A stretch of DNA of 64,000 bases from Leptospirales bacterium (GTDB lineage Bacteria > Spirochaetota > Leptospiria > Leptospirales > Leptospiraceae): assembly GCA_013297885.1 (NCBI GenBank), contig JAAFIR010000018.1, positions 34,372-98,371 of the forward strand, in the 5' to 3' direction. Made by a program: the position numbers and the translations under genes. The notes under the pieces were generated by a model. The model saw only the letters and a list, made by a program, of their open reading frames with translations. It had not been told where the DNA came from and did no database searches. This document shows positions 33,354 through 42,695 of this stretch, one piece after another. Each line of letters opens with the position of its first letter. Within the stretch, counting starts at the first letter, position 1.

Positions 33354-33573
33354 AAGCTAAACTTTCACTTGCTTTATAAGTTTTAACTTTACCAAGACTA
33401 TTTACTCGATTATCCAATTCTTTTTTCATTTCTTCATTTAAAGAAGAGTTTTTTTTAATGGACTTTTCTGAAATTGAAGTTTTACTAATTTTTACAGAAT
33501 CAAGTGTTTTTAAAAAAGCAAATAGTGTTTCTGCTTGTTTTGAATTTTCTATCTCTATCGCAAATGAAGTCAT
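33322..33573 (-). CDS. Antitoxin partner of the RelE/ParE toxin
   Basis: 83 residues, small and charged, with an N-terminal beta-like segment (FAIEIENSKQAETLFAFLKT) and a basic helical C-terminus (SLAYARKRIKSRS). This is the shape of short addiction antitoxins encoded directly before ParE/RelE toxins. The position and overlap support the role more than sequence similarity. It has no obvious classical DNA-binding motif. Confidence 0.6.
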   Translation of the reverse strand: MTSFAIEIENSKQAETLFAFLKTLDSVKISKTSISEKSIKKNSSLNEEMKKELDNRVNSLGKVKTYKASESLAYARKRIKSRS

Positions 33574-33697
33574 AAAATTATCCCTACTAGATTAATTTGG
33601 TTAAGACATTTAAAAAGTCAAGAAAATATAAATTAAACAAAGCTCTAATATTTGATTTTTAGATATTCAAAGAAATTTATATATAATTTTTGGAAAT

Positions 33698-34339
33698 ATG
33701 GAATTTATAAAAACATTAATAGATTTTATTTTACATATAGATAAACATCTTGCTGAAATCACAACTGAATATGGAACACTTACTTATATTATTTTATTTG
33801 TAATTATTTTTGCTGAAACTGGACTTGTGGTAACTCCTTTTTTACCAGGTGACTCTTTGCTCTTTGCAATTGGTGCAATTTGTTCTATTGGAAGTTTAAA
33901 TTTATTTTTGGTAATTGGACTTTTGATTATTGCAGCAATTCTTGGTGATACAGTAAATTATTCTGTGGGTGCTTTTTTTAAAGAAAGAATTTTACGTGGT
34001 GAAAAAATTCGATTTATTAAAGAAGAGCATATCCAAAAAACAAATGAGTTCTATGATAAATATGGTGGCAAAACAATTATCATCGCAAGATTTATTCCAA
34101 TAGTGAGAACATTTGCTCCATTTGTTGCTGGCATTGGTGCAATGGATTATAAAAAATTCATTATGTTTAATGTCGTTGGGGGTGTGGTTTGGATTATTAG
34201 TTTTACCGTGCTTGGTTATTTTTTTGGAAATTTGCCAATCATCAAAAAGAATTTTACATTAGTCATTTTTGCAATCATCATTTTATCAATTATGCCAGCT
34301 GTGATAGAATACATAAGATCCAAAAAATCTAAGGTTTAA
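33698..34339 (+). CDS. DedA family membrane protein
   Basis: 213 residues. DedA/SNARE-associated signatures are clear: [20 protein letters not shown] (about 41-60), [31 protein letters not shown] (about 112-131) and [20 protein letters not shown] with GGVVWI. DedA proteins are inner-membrane lipid transporters or scramblases linked to proton-motive force and envelope homeostasis. Here the gene overlaps the end of the convergent DUF1285-like gene by 11 bases. Confidence 0.93.
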   Translation: MEFIKTLIDFILHIDKHLAEITTEYGTLTYIILFVIIFAETGLVVTPFLPGDSLLFAIGAICSIGSLNLFLVIGLLIIAAILGDTVNYSVGAFFKERILRGEKIRFIKEEHIQKTNEFYDKYGGKTIIIARFIPIVRTFAPFVAGIGAMDYKKFIMFNVVGGVVWIISFTVLGYFFGNLPIIKKNFTLVIFAIIILSIMPAVIEYIRSKKSKV

Positions 34340-34820
34340 AATTTGGAACAGAAATGGAATATTGATTTTTGGTTTTTTCAATTTTGATTTTTTCTGAATT
34401 GTAATGAATCAAAAATCCATTTTCATTTTCTTCAAAAATTTCAGATAAAAATTGTAAAACTTCTTTTCTAAAAGAATAAATTAAAAGCTTAGAATTTTTT
34501 AGTTTTGCAGTAATAAATTCATTTTCATCAATATAAAAATCAAATTCAGATATTTCAAAAAAACTTTTCTCTTCAATTCCAAGTAAAATTTTGTTGTCTT
34601 GTTCTAAATAATTTGTAATTTGTAAAACAGGAAATTTTGCTTCTAAATAACCATGTTCTACTAATTCCATGTATTTGTTTTCAATATAAATTCCGATTTC
34701 ATCTTCTAAAATATTTTTTTTAAAATGTTTTAACACATCTATTTGAGTAATTTCATTTCCTCGAAAAAACCATTTTCCAGTATTATCAATTGAGATTTCT
34801 GAATCAAATTTTCTAGCCAT
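34329..34820 (-). CDS. Hypothetical protein, DUF1285-like
   Basis: 163 residues, cytosolic. The opening [20 protein letters not shown] and [20 protein letters not shown] recalls DUF1285 (G-x-W-x-x-x-G-x-x-I ... L-x-x-F-x-x-x-L ... D-x-x-G-x-Y), which is otherwise only structurally described. The remainder is beta-rich. Its start overlaps the stop of the upstream lipoprotein gene by one base (TAATG), so both are probably in one operon. Confidence 0.55.
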   Translation of the reverse strand: MARKFDSEISIDNTGKWFFRGNEITQIDVLKHFKKNILEDEIGIYIENKYMELVEHGYLEAKFPVLQITNYLEQDNKILLGIEEKSFFEISEFDFYIDENEFITAKLKNSKLLIYSFRKEVLQFLSEIFEENENGFLIHYNSEKIKIEKTKNQYSISVPNFKP

Positions 34821-35245
34821 TATTTTCTCACATAACGAAATGGATAACCATAAAGCTTTCCCATTTCTTTGTTTGTTTCTGCATAACCAAGAAGCATACC
34901 ATCATTACTTTTGGAAGAAATTACAACAGGTGCTACTTCGTCTATAAAAGTTTTTTTGATTAATACACCATCTATTTTTAGCTTGAACATTTCATATTGA
35001 AGTTTTTCAAGTTCAATCTTATTTGAATTAAAATTTCTCATTACAACTGTTCCCACAAATCTAAAATCTTTTCTTGGTCTATCATAAATTAATTCAACAT
35101 CTTTTGGAGATTTTTTTTCATAAAAAAAATTATCTTCAGTGAAATTAGAATCTTGGATGAACTCAACTTGGCTCTGGCAAAAAGTAAAAAAAATAAGAAA
35201 AAAACTAGCAAAAATTTTTCTGGAAAATAAATTCAATTTAATCAT
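34820..35245 (-). CDS. Lipoprotein
   Basis: 141 residues from the ATG at 35245; the frame extends to 35344, but this start gives a typical lipoprotein signal (FSRKIFASFFLIFFTFC, Cys about 23). The mature part (FVGTVVMRNFNSNKIELEKL, YEMFKLKIDGVLIKKTFIDE, GMLLGYAETNKEMGKLYGYP) is of unknown family. Its start codon overlaps, on the opposite strand, that of the next gene: both initiator codons lie in the same CATG. Confidence 0.65.
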   Translation of the reverse strand: MIKLNLFSRKIFASFFLIFFTFCQSQVEFIQDSNFTEDNFFYEKKSPKDVELIYDRPRKDFRFVGTVVMRNFNSNKIELEKLQYEMFKLKIDGVLIKKTFIDEVAPVVISSKSNDGMLLGYAETNKEMGKLYGYPFRYVRK

Positions 35246-35870
35246 GTTAAATACAATTCTATTCACATTCCTAATTTTCACAAATATAAATCTATTTTCA
35301 AATCCAATTTCGCATACAAAAAAAGATTTCAAAAAGAAAGACAAAAATTGTTTATTTCAAATTCAATATCCAGTCTTTAATTCAAAAAAAAACGATTTGA
35401 TTCCAAAAATTAATTCCTTACTTGAAAAAACTTTTTTGGAAATTTCAGAATATTATAATGAATTTGAATGTAATGCTGGAGAAACTAATTTTAACTTAAA
35501 CAGAAATTTTGAAATTAAATTTGTTGATGAAAATTTGATCAGTATTCATTCTTATTCATCTTCATTTTCAGAAGGAAGTCCCCATCCATTTAACAAATTT
35601 CAAACTTTTAATATCAATTTAAAAACAGGTGAAGAAATAAAACTAAATCAAGTTTTTAAAATTAATAAATTTTTTAGAAGAAAAATTAGAAATTTGATTA
35701 GCAAAAATTTAGCTGAACAAGGAATTACTTCAGAATTTAAAATGGACAAGCCAGAATATTATTTTACAAAAAAAGAAATTGTGTTTATTAATTTATTTGA
35801 AGATTATCCAAATGAGAGCATTGAAGCCAAGATTTTAATTTCTGAATTGGAAAAGTTTAAGGAAAAATAA
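35244..35870 (+). CDS. Exported DUF3298/PdaC-like protein
   Basis: 208 residues from the ATG at 35244, which begins the signal peptide MLNTILFTFLIFTNINLFS. The frame is open upstream to 35139, but that would run antisense through the neighbouring lipoprotein signal. The mature protein has the layout of the RsiV/PdaC C-terminal domain: IQYPVFNSKKNDLIPKINSL, EIKFVDENLISIHSYSSSFS, EGSPHPFNKFQTFNINLKTG and EIKLNQVFKIN. In RsiV this fold binds lysozyme; here the role is unknown. Likely periplasmic. Confidence 0.75.
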   Translation: MLNTILFTFLIFTNINLFSNPISHTKKDFKKKDKNCLFQIQYPVFNSKKNDLIPKINSLLEKTFLEISEYYNEFECNAGETNFNLNRNFEIKFVDENLISIHSYSSSFSEGSPHPFNKFQTFNINLKTGEEIKLNQVFKINKFFRRKIRNLISKNLAEQGITSEFKMDKPEYYFTKKEIVFINLFEDYPNESIEAKILISELEKFKEK

Positions 35871-35967
35871 TTTTTGGATTATTTCAACTTCAAACTTTTT
35901 CATATTTGGTAAGTGAATGCTTAAATAAAATTTTAGGAATATAACCCCATTATAAAAATTTTTAATT

Positions 35968-36780
35968 CTATTCCGAACTTATTTTTTTAAAAAATAAATA
36001 AGAACAAATGAAATGTAAGAAAAATAAAACTAATCCTAAACTAAAAAAAGAAGTTTTTATTTTTGGATTTATTAAACTTTCTTCTTTTATTTGAAGATAA
36101 ATTCCATCTTGAAAATGGATTTCTAAATCAGAAATATTTTCTGTTTTTTTTATCCAATCCATTTGAAGTGAAAAAATTTTTTCTAAATCAAGTTTTATAA
36201 ATTCTAATTTTTCTAAAAAAAATAAAATCCCATCCAATGGATAAGGATTACCTGCATCGTCTTTTAATGAGCTTAAACTAAGCAAATAAAATTCATTTTC
36301 TATATAAATAATTTTTTGGAGTATTTTTTCATTTTTAGAAAAACCCTCATACCATAATTTAATTTGATTTTGATCTAAATTAATTTCTTTTTTGCTTCTA
36401 GAGTTTTTTAAAACTATAAATGGTTTTAATTTATCAAAATACAAATAAAAATAATCATAATTATCCAAAATAGATTTATCTTGTTGGAATTGAAAATAAA
36501 CTTTTTCGATTTGTTTTACTTTTTTTAAATTCCACATTTCTTCCCAAGCAGAATAAGTGAATAATTTTTCTTTATGTCTGGTTTTTGTTTCTTCAAAAAA
36601 AAATTCTATTTTTTGGGATAAAATTTTTAGCTCTTTTTCGTTAGGTTTTTCTAATGCAATATAAAAAAAGTATAAAACTAAAAATAGTAAAAAATTAAAT
36701 AGAATCTGATAATATAAGAAATACCTGTTTTGAATTTTTTCAGGTAAAAATTTTAATGCATAAGTTTGAATTGTATTCAT
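35968..36780 (-). CDS. Membrane-bound CHASE4-like sensor without output domain
   Basis: 270 residues from the ATG at 36780 (a frame start at 36837 adds 19 polar residues). One membrane helix at about 23-43 (YYQILFNFLLFLVLYFFYIA), an extracytoplasmic domain of about 190 residues, and a second helix at about 245-263 (SFFSLGLVLFFLHFICSYLF) directly before the C-terminus. The segment LFTYSAWEEMWNL matches the D/S-x-A-x-W-(D/E)-x-(M)-(Y/W) core of CHASE4 sensor domains. No kinase, cyclase or HAMP follows, so signal output must come from a partner or be absent. Confidence 0.6.
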   Translation of the reverse strand: MNTIQTYALKFLPEKIQNRYFLYYQILFNFLLFLVLYFFYIALEKPNEKELKILSQKIEFFFEETKTRHKEKLFTYSAWEEMWNLKKVKQIEKVYFQFQQDKSILDNYDYFYLYFDKLKPFIVLKNSRSKKEINLDQNQIKLWYEGFSKNEKILQKIIYIENEFYLLSLSSLKDDAGNPYPLDGILFFLEKLEFIKLDLEKIFSLQMDWIKKTENISDLEIHFQDGIYLQIKEESLINPKIKTSFFSLGLVLFFLHFICSYLFFKKISSE

Positions 36781-36860
36781 TAAACCTAAATTAAAATCCC
36801 TCTTGTTCTTGACAATTTCTAAACAATTTAATTTCAATCTAGTTAAATCAAGGAATGATT

Positions 36861-38441
36861 ATGAAACGTAAAGAATTTATACAAAGTTCGGCACTAGCAA
36901 TTGCATCTGCTTCTATCTTATCAAAATGTAATTTTAATTTCCAACCAAATAATGAATATTCAGGAAAATTCACTGGTGATAATTTTGCAACAGCTCATAA
37001 ACATCTTTGGAATATTGATGAAAAAGAATTTAAAAGTTTAAAAATTGATTCTGAATTTGATTTGATAGTTGTTGGTGGTGGTTTATCTGGTTTGTCTTCT
37101 GCTTATATGTCTGATGTTGAAAAAATTTTAGTTTTGGAACAAGCAAAAGAATTTGGAGGAAATGCAAAATCCCAAGAATGGGGTGATCTGAGATATGCAA
37201 TTGGTTCAGCATATTTTACCCAGCTTGATGAGTCAGATCCAGTTTTAAAGTTTTATAAAGATATGGGAATGGATAAACTTTGGACAAAAATTGGAGATAA
37301 AGACGAAGTCTATTTTCATGGTGATAAAATGTTTCGCAAACTAACTGAAATTGATGATCCTCAGATGAAATTATTACCTGAAAAAATGAAAAAATATTCA
37401 GGCAATCGGTTTCCTTATTTGCCTTATTCAAAAAAACTTTCAATTTCAGAACAAGAATTTCAATACTTGGATAATAATTCTTTGATAGATGTATTAAAAA
37501 AAGATTATAATTCAAATCTTTCACCAGCACTATTATCTTATCTTGAAACTTATGCTCGTGCTTCATTTGGTTCAACTGCTTCAGAAATGTCTGCATATGC
37601 TTTTTTAAATTTTATAAGCCCAGAATTTGAAAGTCATATTTATTGTTTTCAAGGTGGAAATAATTTTACAGTTAGATTATTAATGGAAAAATTATTAGCA
37701 AGAAAATCTATATTAAAAACTTCTAATATAGTTTTATCAGTTCAAAACAAAAATAATTTAGTTGAAGTAATTTCTCTTGACTTGCCAACTCATTCATTAA
37801 AAAAATATACAGCAAAAAAAGTAATTTTAGGATCACAAAAATTTGTAGCAAAAAGAATTGTAAAAGACATTCCAAAACCACAACTTGAAGCTATGAATGA
37901 AATGAAATACAGAACATATTTTGTTGCAAATATTCTATTAAAAAATAGACCTAAACAAGTTTGGTATGATGCTTATTTTTTAAATACTGGAGATGGTTTT
38001 GCATCAGATGCTGTTTTAGCAGATTATGCAACACCTGAACAAAAAAGAAAAAATTATTCTGCACTTTCTGTTTATATGCCTTATGCAATGGATTCAAAAA
38101 GAGCAGAAGTTTTATCTAAGTCATCTACTCCTGAAGCAGAAAAAAATTATTTTGCAGAAGTAAAAAATTTGATTGCTAATGAAATTGCAAAATATTCTGA
38201 AAAATTAGAATTTAAAACTTCAGATATTTATGATATCAATATTACAAGATGGGGACATGCTTTGATTCTTGCTTCTAAAGGACAATTTTCTAGAAATATA
38301 TTTACAAATGCTTCTACTCCAATTGGAAATATTTATTTTGCAAATCAAGATAAAATTGGTGTACCCTGTGTAGAAGCAGCTTTTACAGCATCCATGATGA
38401 CATCTGCTGAAGCAGGGATTTTAAATAAAAAATTTCAATGA
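36861..38441 (+). CDS. Exported FAD/NAD(P)-binding oxidoreductase
   Basis: 526 residues. AAGGA lies 6 bases before the ATG at 36861, so this is chosen over the ATG at 36855. The N-terminus MKRKEFIQSSALAIASASIL with SKC looks like a Tat-type (K-R-K-x-F) or lipoprotein signal ending in Cys. Then comes FDLIVVGGGLSGLSSAYM (about 66-83), a Rossmann GxGxxG for FAD, followed by E-x-x-x-x-x-GGNA (about 94-105) and, near the end, GNIYFANQD. It resembles amine-oxidase/phytoene-desaturase type flavoproteins. Substrate unknown. Overlaps the folate gene by 4 bases. Confidence 0.75.
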   Translation: MKRKEFIQSSALAIASASILSKCNFNFQPNNEYSGKFTGDNFATAHKHLWNIDEKEFKSLKIDSEFDLIVVGGGLSGLSSAYMSDVEKILVLEQAKEFGGNAKSQEWGDLRYAIGSAYFTQLDESDPVLKFYKDMGMDKLWTKIGDKDEVYFHGDKMFRKLTEIDDPQMKLLPEKMKKYSGNRFPYLPYSKKLSISEQEFQYLDNNSLIDVLKKDYNSNLSPALLSYLETYARASFGSTASEMSAYAFLNFISPEFESHIYCFQGGNNFTVRLLMEKLLARKSILKTSNIVLSVQNKNNLVEVISLDLPTHSLKKYTAKKVILGSQKFVAKRIVKDIPKPQLEAMNEMKYRTYFVANILLKNRPKQVWYDAYFLNTGDGFASDAVLADYATPEQKRKNYSALSVYMPYAMDSKRAEVLSKSSTPEAEKNYFAEVKNLIANEIAKYSEKLEFKTSDIYDINITRWGHALILASKGQFSRNIFTNASTPIGNIYFANQDKIGVPCVEAAFTASMMTSAEAGILNKKFQ

Positions 38442-38965
38442 CAAAAAAATTAGCCCGAATCATTGCAAAGGATAAAATTTTAAATTTGCAAAACAAATAT
38501 GAGATTGAATCCAAAGTTCTTGGTTTCGCAAAAACTTTAATCAAACCTGATTTCAAAATTATCTCCTATAGAGCAGATGATTTTGAAATTAATTTAGATA
38601 TCTTGGATAAAAATTTAGATCAATTTTATTATCCAAGTGTAATATCTATGTCAGAAAAAAAAATCAATTTTACCAAACCAATATCTTGGAAAATTGGGGC
38701 TTTTTCGATTTCTGAACCAATTGGAGAAGAAAATCTCAATCCTGAAGATGCAGATTTGATTTTTGTACCTGCTTTAGCTTGGAATAAAGAGGGTTATCGA
38801 CTTGGTAGAGGGGCAGGATTTTATGACAGGGCATTGGAAAATATCAACCAAAAAAAACTAATTGGTTTTTCTTTTGATGAAAGTTTTTCGATTGATTTTA
38901 CTTACATAGCAACAGATATTAGAGTTCAGACTGTAATATTTCAGAATGGAATCGTGAATCTTTAA
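38438..38965 (+). CDS. 5-formyltetrahydrofolate cyclo-ligase
   Basis: 175 residues. The diagnostic motif GYRLGRGAGFYDRAL (about 127-141) and the preceding DLIFVPALAWNKEGYRLG, together with the N-terminal ARIIAKDKILNLQNKYEIES, identify the ygfA/MTHFS family, which converts 5-formyl-THF to 5,10-methenyl-THF using ATP. The start overlaps the preceding oxidoreductase stop (ATGA). It is the last gene before the chemotaxis operon, with a 36-base gap. Confidence 0.9.
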   Translation: MTKKLARIIAKDKILNLQNKYEIESKVLGFAKTLIKPDFKIISYRADDFEINLDILDKNLDQFYYPSVISMSEKKINFTKPISWKIGAFSISEPIGEENLNPEDADLIFVPALAWNKEGYRLGRGAGFYDRALENINQKKLIGFSFDESFSIDFTYIATDIRVQTVIFQNGIVNL

Positions 38966-39001
38966 TCATTCCATTCCGATAATATTTAAAACGGAATTAA
39001 A

Positions 39002-39460
39002 ATGGAAGCCACAGAAGTTATACAATCAGAAGAAGTATCTCAATTTTTATCTTTTCATGTTTCAGGAGAAATTTTTGGAATAGAGTTAATTCATGTTCAC
39101 GAAATTTTGAGACCAATTTATATCACTAGAATTCCCAATGTTGATGAAAATATTTTGGGTGTTGTAAATCTTCGTGGTGAAATTATTCCAATTGTTGACT
39201 TGAAAAAAAAATTTGAACAAAGCTTTATTGAAATAAATAAAAAAACTAGAATAATAGTTCTGGAATTAAATTCAAAAAAATTTGGATTAATTGTAGAAGA
39301 AGTAAAACATGTAATTAAAATTTTAAAAAATTCTATTTCAGAAATTAATAATCACCTTTCTGCAGCATTTAACAATATGATTGATCAAGTTGGTCGTAGT
39401 GGTGAAGATATTGTTTTGATTATTGAATTAAATAAACTAATTAGCTTTGAGCAAGAATAA
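39002..39460 (+). CDS. cheW: Chemotaxis coupling protein CheW
   Basis: 152 residues. SFHVSGEIFGIELIHVHEIL, ITRIPNVDENILGVVNLRGE and IIPIVDLKKKF give the full CheW signature; the conserved Arg of NLRGEI is present (about 58). It links methyl-accepting receptors to the CheA kinase at the inner membrane. First gene of cheW-cheA-cheB-cheY, with 9 bases to cheA. Confidence 0.95.
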   Translation: MEATEVIQSEEVSQFLSFHVSGEIFGIELIHVHEILRPIYITRIPNVDENILGVVNLRGEIIPIVDLKKKFEQSFIEINKKTRIIVLELNSKKFGLIVEEVKHVIKILKNSISEINNHLSAAFNNMIDQVGRSGEDIVLIIELNKLISFEQE

Positions 39461-39469
39461 GGATAAACT

Positions 39470-42400
39470 ATGTCAGGAATTTTAGGCGATTATACCGAAG
39501 ATTTTTTAGAAGAGTCTGAAGATCAAATTGAAGAGCTAAATGCAAATTTATTAAAATTAGAACAAGACCATTCAAATCCAGAAATCATAAATGATATTTT
39601 CAGAGCTGCTCATTCATTAAAAAGCTCATCAGCTTTTGTTGGATTATATAACTTATCCGACTTAGCACATAAAATGGAAAACCTTCTTCAAAAAATTAGA
39701 GAAGGCAAACTTCCTGTTCAACTCACTTTAGTAAATTTATTATTTGAATGTTTTGATTTAATTAAAGTTGTAATTGATGCTGTTGGTCGAGGCGAAAAAA
39801 ACGAAAGTTCTTTTTCAGAAATGATTTCAAAATTAGAAAACTATGAAAAATCTCATGGTGATTTAGCTTCAACTCAAAAACCATTATCATCCACTCCAAA
39901 AACAATAACACCACCACTCGTTACAACTTCAGAATTTGTTTCTGTAGAAAATCAAAATTCTAATCCAGCAAGTGATTACGGAAATTTTATAATCATGAAT
40001 CTTGAAGATTCTGAGTTACGTGAAGTAGAAGAAGAAATTAAAGTTAGAAATGGTCGAGCTTTTGATATAAGAGTTGCTCTTAAAAAAGAAACTCCTATGA
40101 AAGGTCTGAGATTTACTTTAATTTTACAAAACCTAAAGTTAAATGCAGTAATTTATAAATGTAATCCAGAAATGGAAATTTTAGAAAGAGGAATAGATCA
40201 AAATATAATTAATTTTTTTGTAATTACTTCAATTAATGAAGATGAAATAAGAAAATTAATTCAAGTTGACATGGTTGAATTAGTTGAAATTAAACAACGC
40301 TCAATTCAATCACAATTTATTTCTCCTAATAAATCAGAAGCAATTGCAAATGAAGCAAAAAAAGAAAGAGCTAATCAAAAAGACGTTGAACAGGATAAAG
40401 GACTTTCTAAATCTATTAAAGTTTCTTCAGAAAAATTAGACCAATTGATGAATAATGTTGGTGAATTAGTAATTACGAATTCAGGATTCCAAAAAATCTA
40501 TGATGATTTAGTTCGAAATTTTGGAGATGATACCATTTTTGCAGAATTAAAAAGTAAAATAGACCAAATCAATCGAATTTCTAAAGACCTTCAAACAGGA
40601 ATAATGAATACAAGAATGGTTCCTATTGGTTCTGTATTTAATCGTTTTTCAAGATTGGTAAGAGATCTTTCTATTGAAACTGGAAAAAAGGTTCAACTAA
40701 ATTTACTAGGTGAAAATACTGAATTAGATAAAAAAGTTGTTGATATGATTGGTGAACCTTTGATGCATTTAATTCGAAATTCAATTGATCATGGTTTAGA
40801 AACCCCTGCGGAAAGAACAAAAGCTGGAAAACCAGAAACAGGAACTGTAGAACTAAACGCCTACCAAGGTGGAAATAATATCATGGTTGAAATAAAAGAT
40901 GATGGTAGAGGATTAAACAAAGCCAGAATTTTAAAAAAAGCAATTGATAATGGATTAACCAATGCGTCTGATTCTGCAAATTTAGCTGAAAATGATATTT
41001 ACCAATTTATTTTTTCCGCTGGATTTTCAACTGCACAAGAAGTTACAGATATTTCTGGACGTGGTGTTGGTATGAATGTTGTAAATAAATTAATTCAAGA
41101 TTTTAAAGGTAAAATTTTAATTAATACTACCGAAGGATTTGGAACCTCATTTACATTATGTTTTCCTCAAGCACTTGCGATTATACCTTCTATCTTAGTT
41201 TCTATGGAAGAAGAAATTTATGCGTTTCCACTTTCAGAAGTTTTTGAAACAATCAGAATAAAAAAAGAACAAATTAATACACTTGAAGGACATGAAATTA
41301 TTAACCTTAGAGGGGAAGTATTACCTATTTATCGTTTAGATAAAATTATTGGTTTATCTGAAAGACCAAATCTAGAAGAGTCTCCAATTGTAATTGTAAA
41401 TTATAATTCCCGAAAACTTGGATTTATTGTAGATGAATTGATTGGTAAACATGAAACAGTGATTAAAACCCTTGAAAAGAATTTTAAGAATATACGAGGT
41501 TTAACAGGTGCTTCGATAATGGGAGATGGAACAATTATTTTAGTTTTGGATATACCTGGTTTGATTGATATCACTAATGAACTAAAAACTAATAATAGTT
41601 TAAATGGAACTGAAATGTCACGGTTAAATGAAAACCACTCTGATATTAATAGCTCGAATATAATTTATAAAACTTTAAATGCTACAAATATTTATAACAA
41701 TTCATTATTGAAGTTAATCAAAGAAGATAAATCAAAGAGAAAAAAAGATAAACAAGAAAGAAAAAAAGTAATTGTTCAAAAAGATTTCACAAAAGATGAC
41801 ATCGAAAAATTAGAATATGAAGTTGCTACACAAGCTGATGAAATAATTATAGAAACAGAAAAAACCCAACTAGTTAAACCCGTTGAACAAATTAAGGAAG
41901 ATAAAAATCCTTATTTAATTGAAGAAGATCTTCCTGAAGACGATTCGGCTCTATTAGATGAAGAAGACTCAACTGCAGAGATTAGTCAAGTAGCAGAAGA
42001 AGTTGATGAAAGGGAAAAAGCAAAAGAGATGTTAAAGACTTTTGCTGAACAAACAAAAAAACGTGTAGAAGATTTAATTGTTGATAGACCAATTGATGAA
42101 GCTCTTACTAAAGAAGAAATTAGAAAACTAGAATCAGTTGTTAATACCGGAATGATGAATGCAGGTTTAGTTTTATCACAACTAGTAGGTTCCAATGTAG
42201 AATTATTTATGCCAGAAATTATGATGGTAGATAAAGAATCTTTATCTTATTCTGTTCGTGATGCAACTGATAATTTTTTTGGAATGAAAGTTAGAATGAA
42301 TGGAGATCTAAATGGTAATTTATTAATGATGTTCTCTGATGAAAAAGGTAGAGAGCTTGCAAATAGATTATTAAAATCAAACGAAGAATCCGATTTAGCA

Positions 42401-42688
42401 AAAAAAATCTCTGAAGATTCACTTTCAGTTTTAATGGAAATTTCAAATATTGTTTGTGCATCGGTTATGAACTCCTTATCAAACAAAGCAAAAGCACAAA
42501 TCATGCCCTCTGTTCCTGAATTAGTTACAGGAACTTTTAGAGAAGTGATTGAAATTGTCAAACCTGAGAAAACTAAATTTTTAACAATGAATACAGAATT
42601 TATTTATGAAGGTGATAATTTGATTGGGAATTTATTATTTTTACCAGACTTTGACGAGCTAATTAAATTAATCGCTAGACTAGGATAA
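39470..42688 (+). CDS. cheA: Chemotaxis histidine kinase CheA fused to a CheC-like phosphatase domain
   Basis: 1072 residues, far longer than a usual CheA (about 650-750). Order: P1 HPt with phospho-acceptor His48 in AAHSLKSS; a middle region (170-285); P3 dimerisation (about 315-390); P4 ATPase with N box LIRNSIDHGLE, G1 KDDGRGLN and G2 SGRGVGMNVV; P5 CheW-like (about 570-700); a charged linker (700-870) rich in Lys and Glu; then a CheC/CheX-like domain (about 875-1072). In the latter the second active site keeps S-x3-E990-x2-N993-x22-P; the first has Ser889 where Glu is expected. AAGGAT precedes the ATG. Confidence 0.93.
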   Translation: MSGILGDYTEDFLEESEDQIEELNANLLKLEQDHSNPEIINDIFRAAHSLKSSSAFVGLYNLSDLAHKMENLLQKIREGKLPVQLTLVNLLFECFDLIKVVIDAVGRGEKNESSFSEMISKLENYEKSHGDLASTQKPLSSTPKTITPPLVTTSEFVSVENQNSNPASDYGNFIIMNLEDSELREVEEEIKVRNGRAFDIRVALKKETPMKGLRFTLILQNLKLNAVIYKCNPEMEILERGIDQNIINFFVITSINEDEIRKLIQVDMVELVEIKQRSIQSQFISPNKSEAIANEAKKERANQKDVEQDKGLSKSIKVSSEKLDQLMNNVGELVITNSGFQKIYDDLVRNFGDDTIFAELKSKIDQINRISKDLQTGIMNTRMVPIGSVFNRFSRLVRDLSIETGKKVQLNLLGENTELDKKVVDMIGEPLMHLIRNSIDHGLETPAERTKAGKPETGTVELNAYQGGNNIMVEIKDDGRGLNKARILKKAIDNGLTNASDSANLAENDIYQFIFSAGFSTAQEVTDISGRGVGMNVVNKLIQDFKGKILINTTEGFGTSFTLCFPQALAIIPSILVSMEEEIYAFPLSEVFETIRIKKEQINTLEGHEIINLRGEVLPIYRLDKIIGLSERPNLEESPIVIVNYNSRKLGFIVDELIGKHETVIKTLEKNFKNIRGLTGASIMGDGTIILVLDIPGLIDITNELKTNNSLNGTEMSRLNENHSDINSSNIIYKTLNATNIYNNSLLKLIKEDKSKRKKDKQERKKVIVQKDFTKDDIEKLEYEVATQADEIIIETEKTQLVKPVEQIKEDKNPYLIEEDLPEDDSALLDEEDSTAEISQVAEEVDEREKAKEMLKTFAEQTKKRVEDLIVDRPIDEALTKEEIRKLESVVNTGMMNAGLVLSQLVGSNVELFMPEIMMVDKESLSYSVRDATDNFFGMKVRMNGDLNGNLLMMFSDEKGRELANRLLKSNEESDLAKKISEDSLSVLMEISNIVCASVMNSLSNKAKAQIMPSVPELVTGTFREVIEIVKPEKTKFLTMNTEFIYEGDNLIGNLLFLPDFDELIKLIARLG

Positions 42689-42695
42689 TTAGTTA

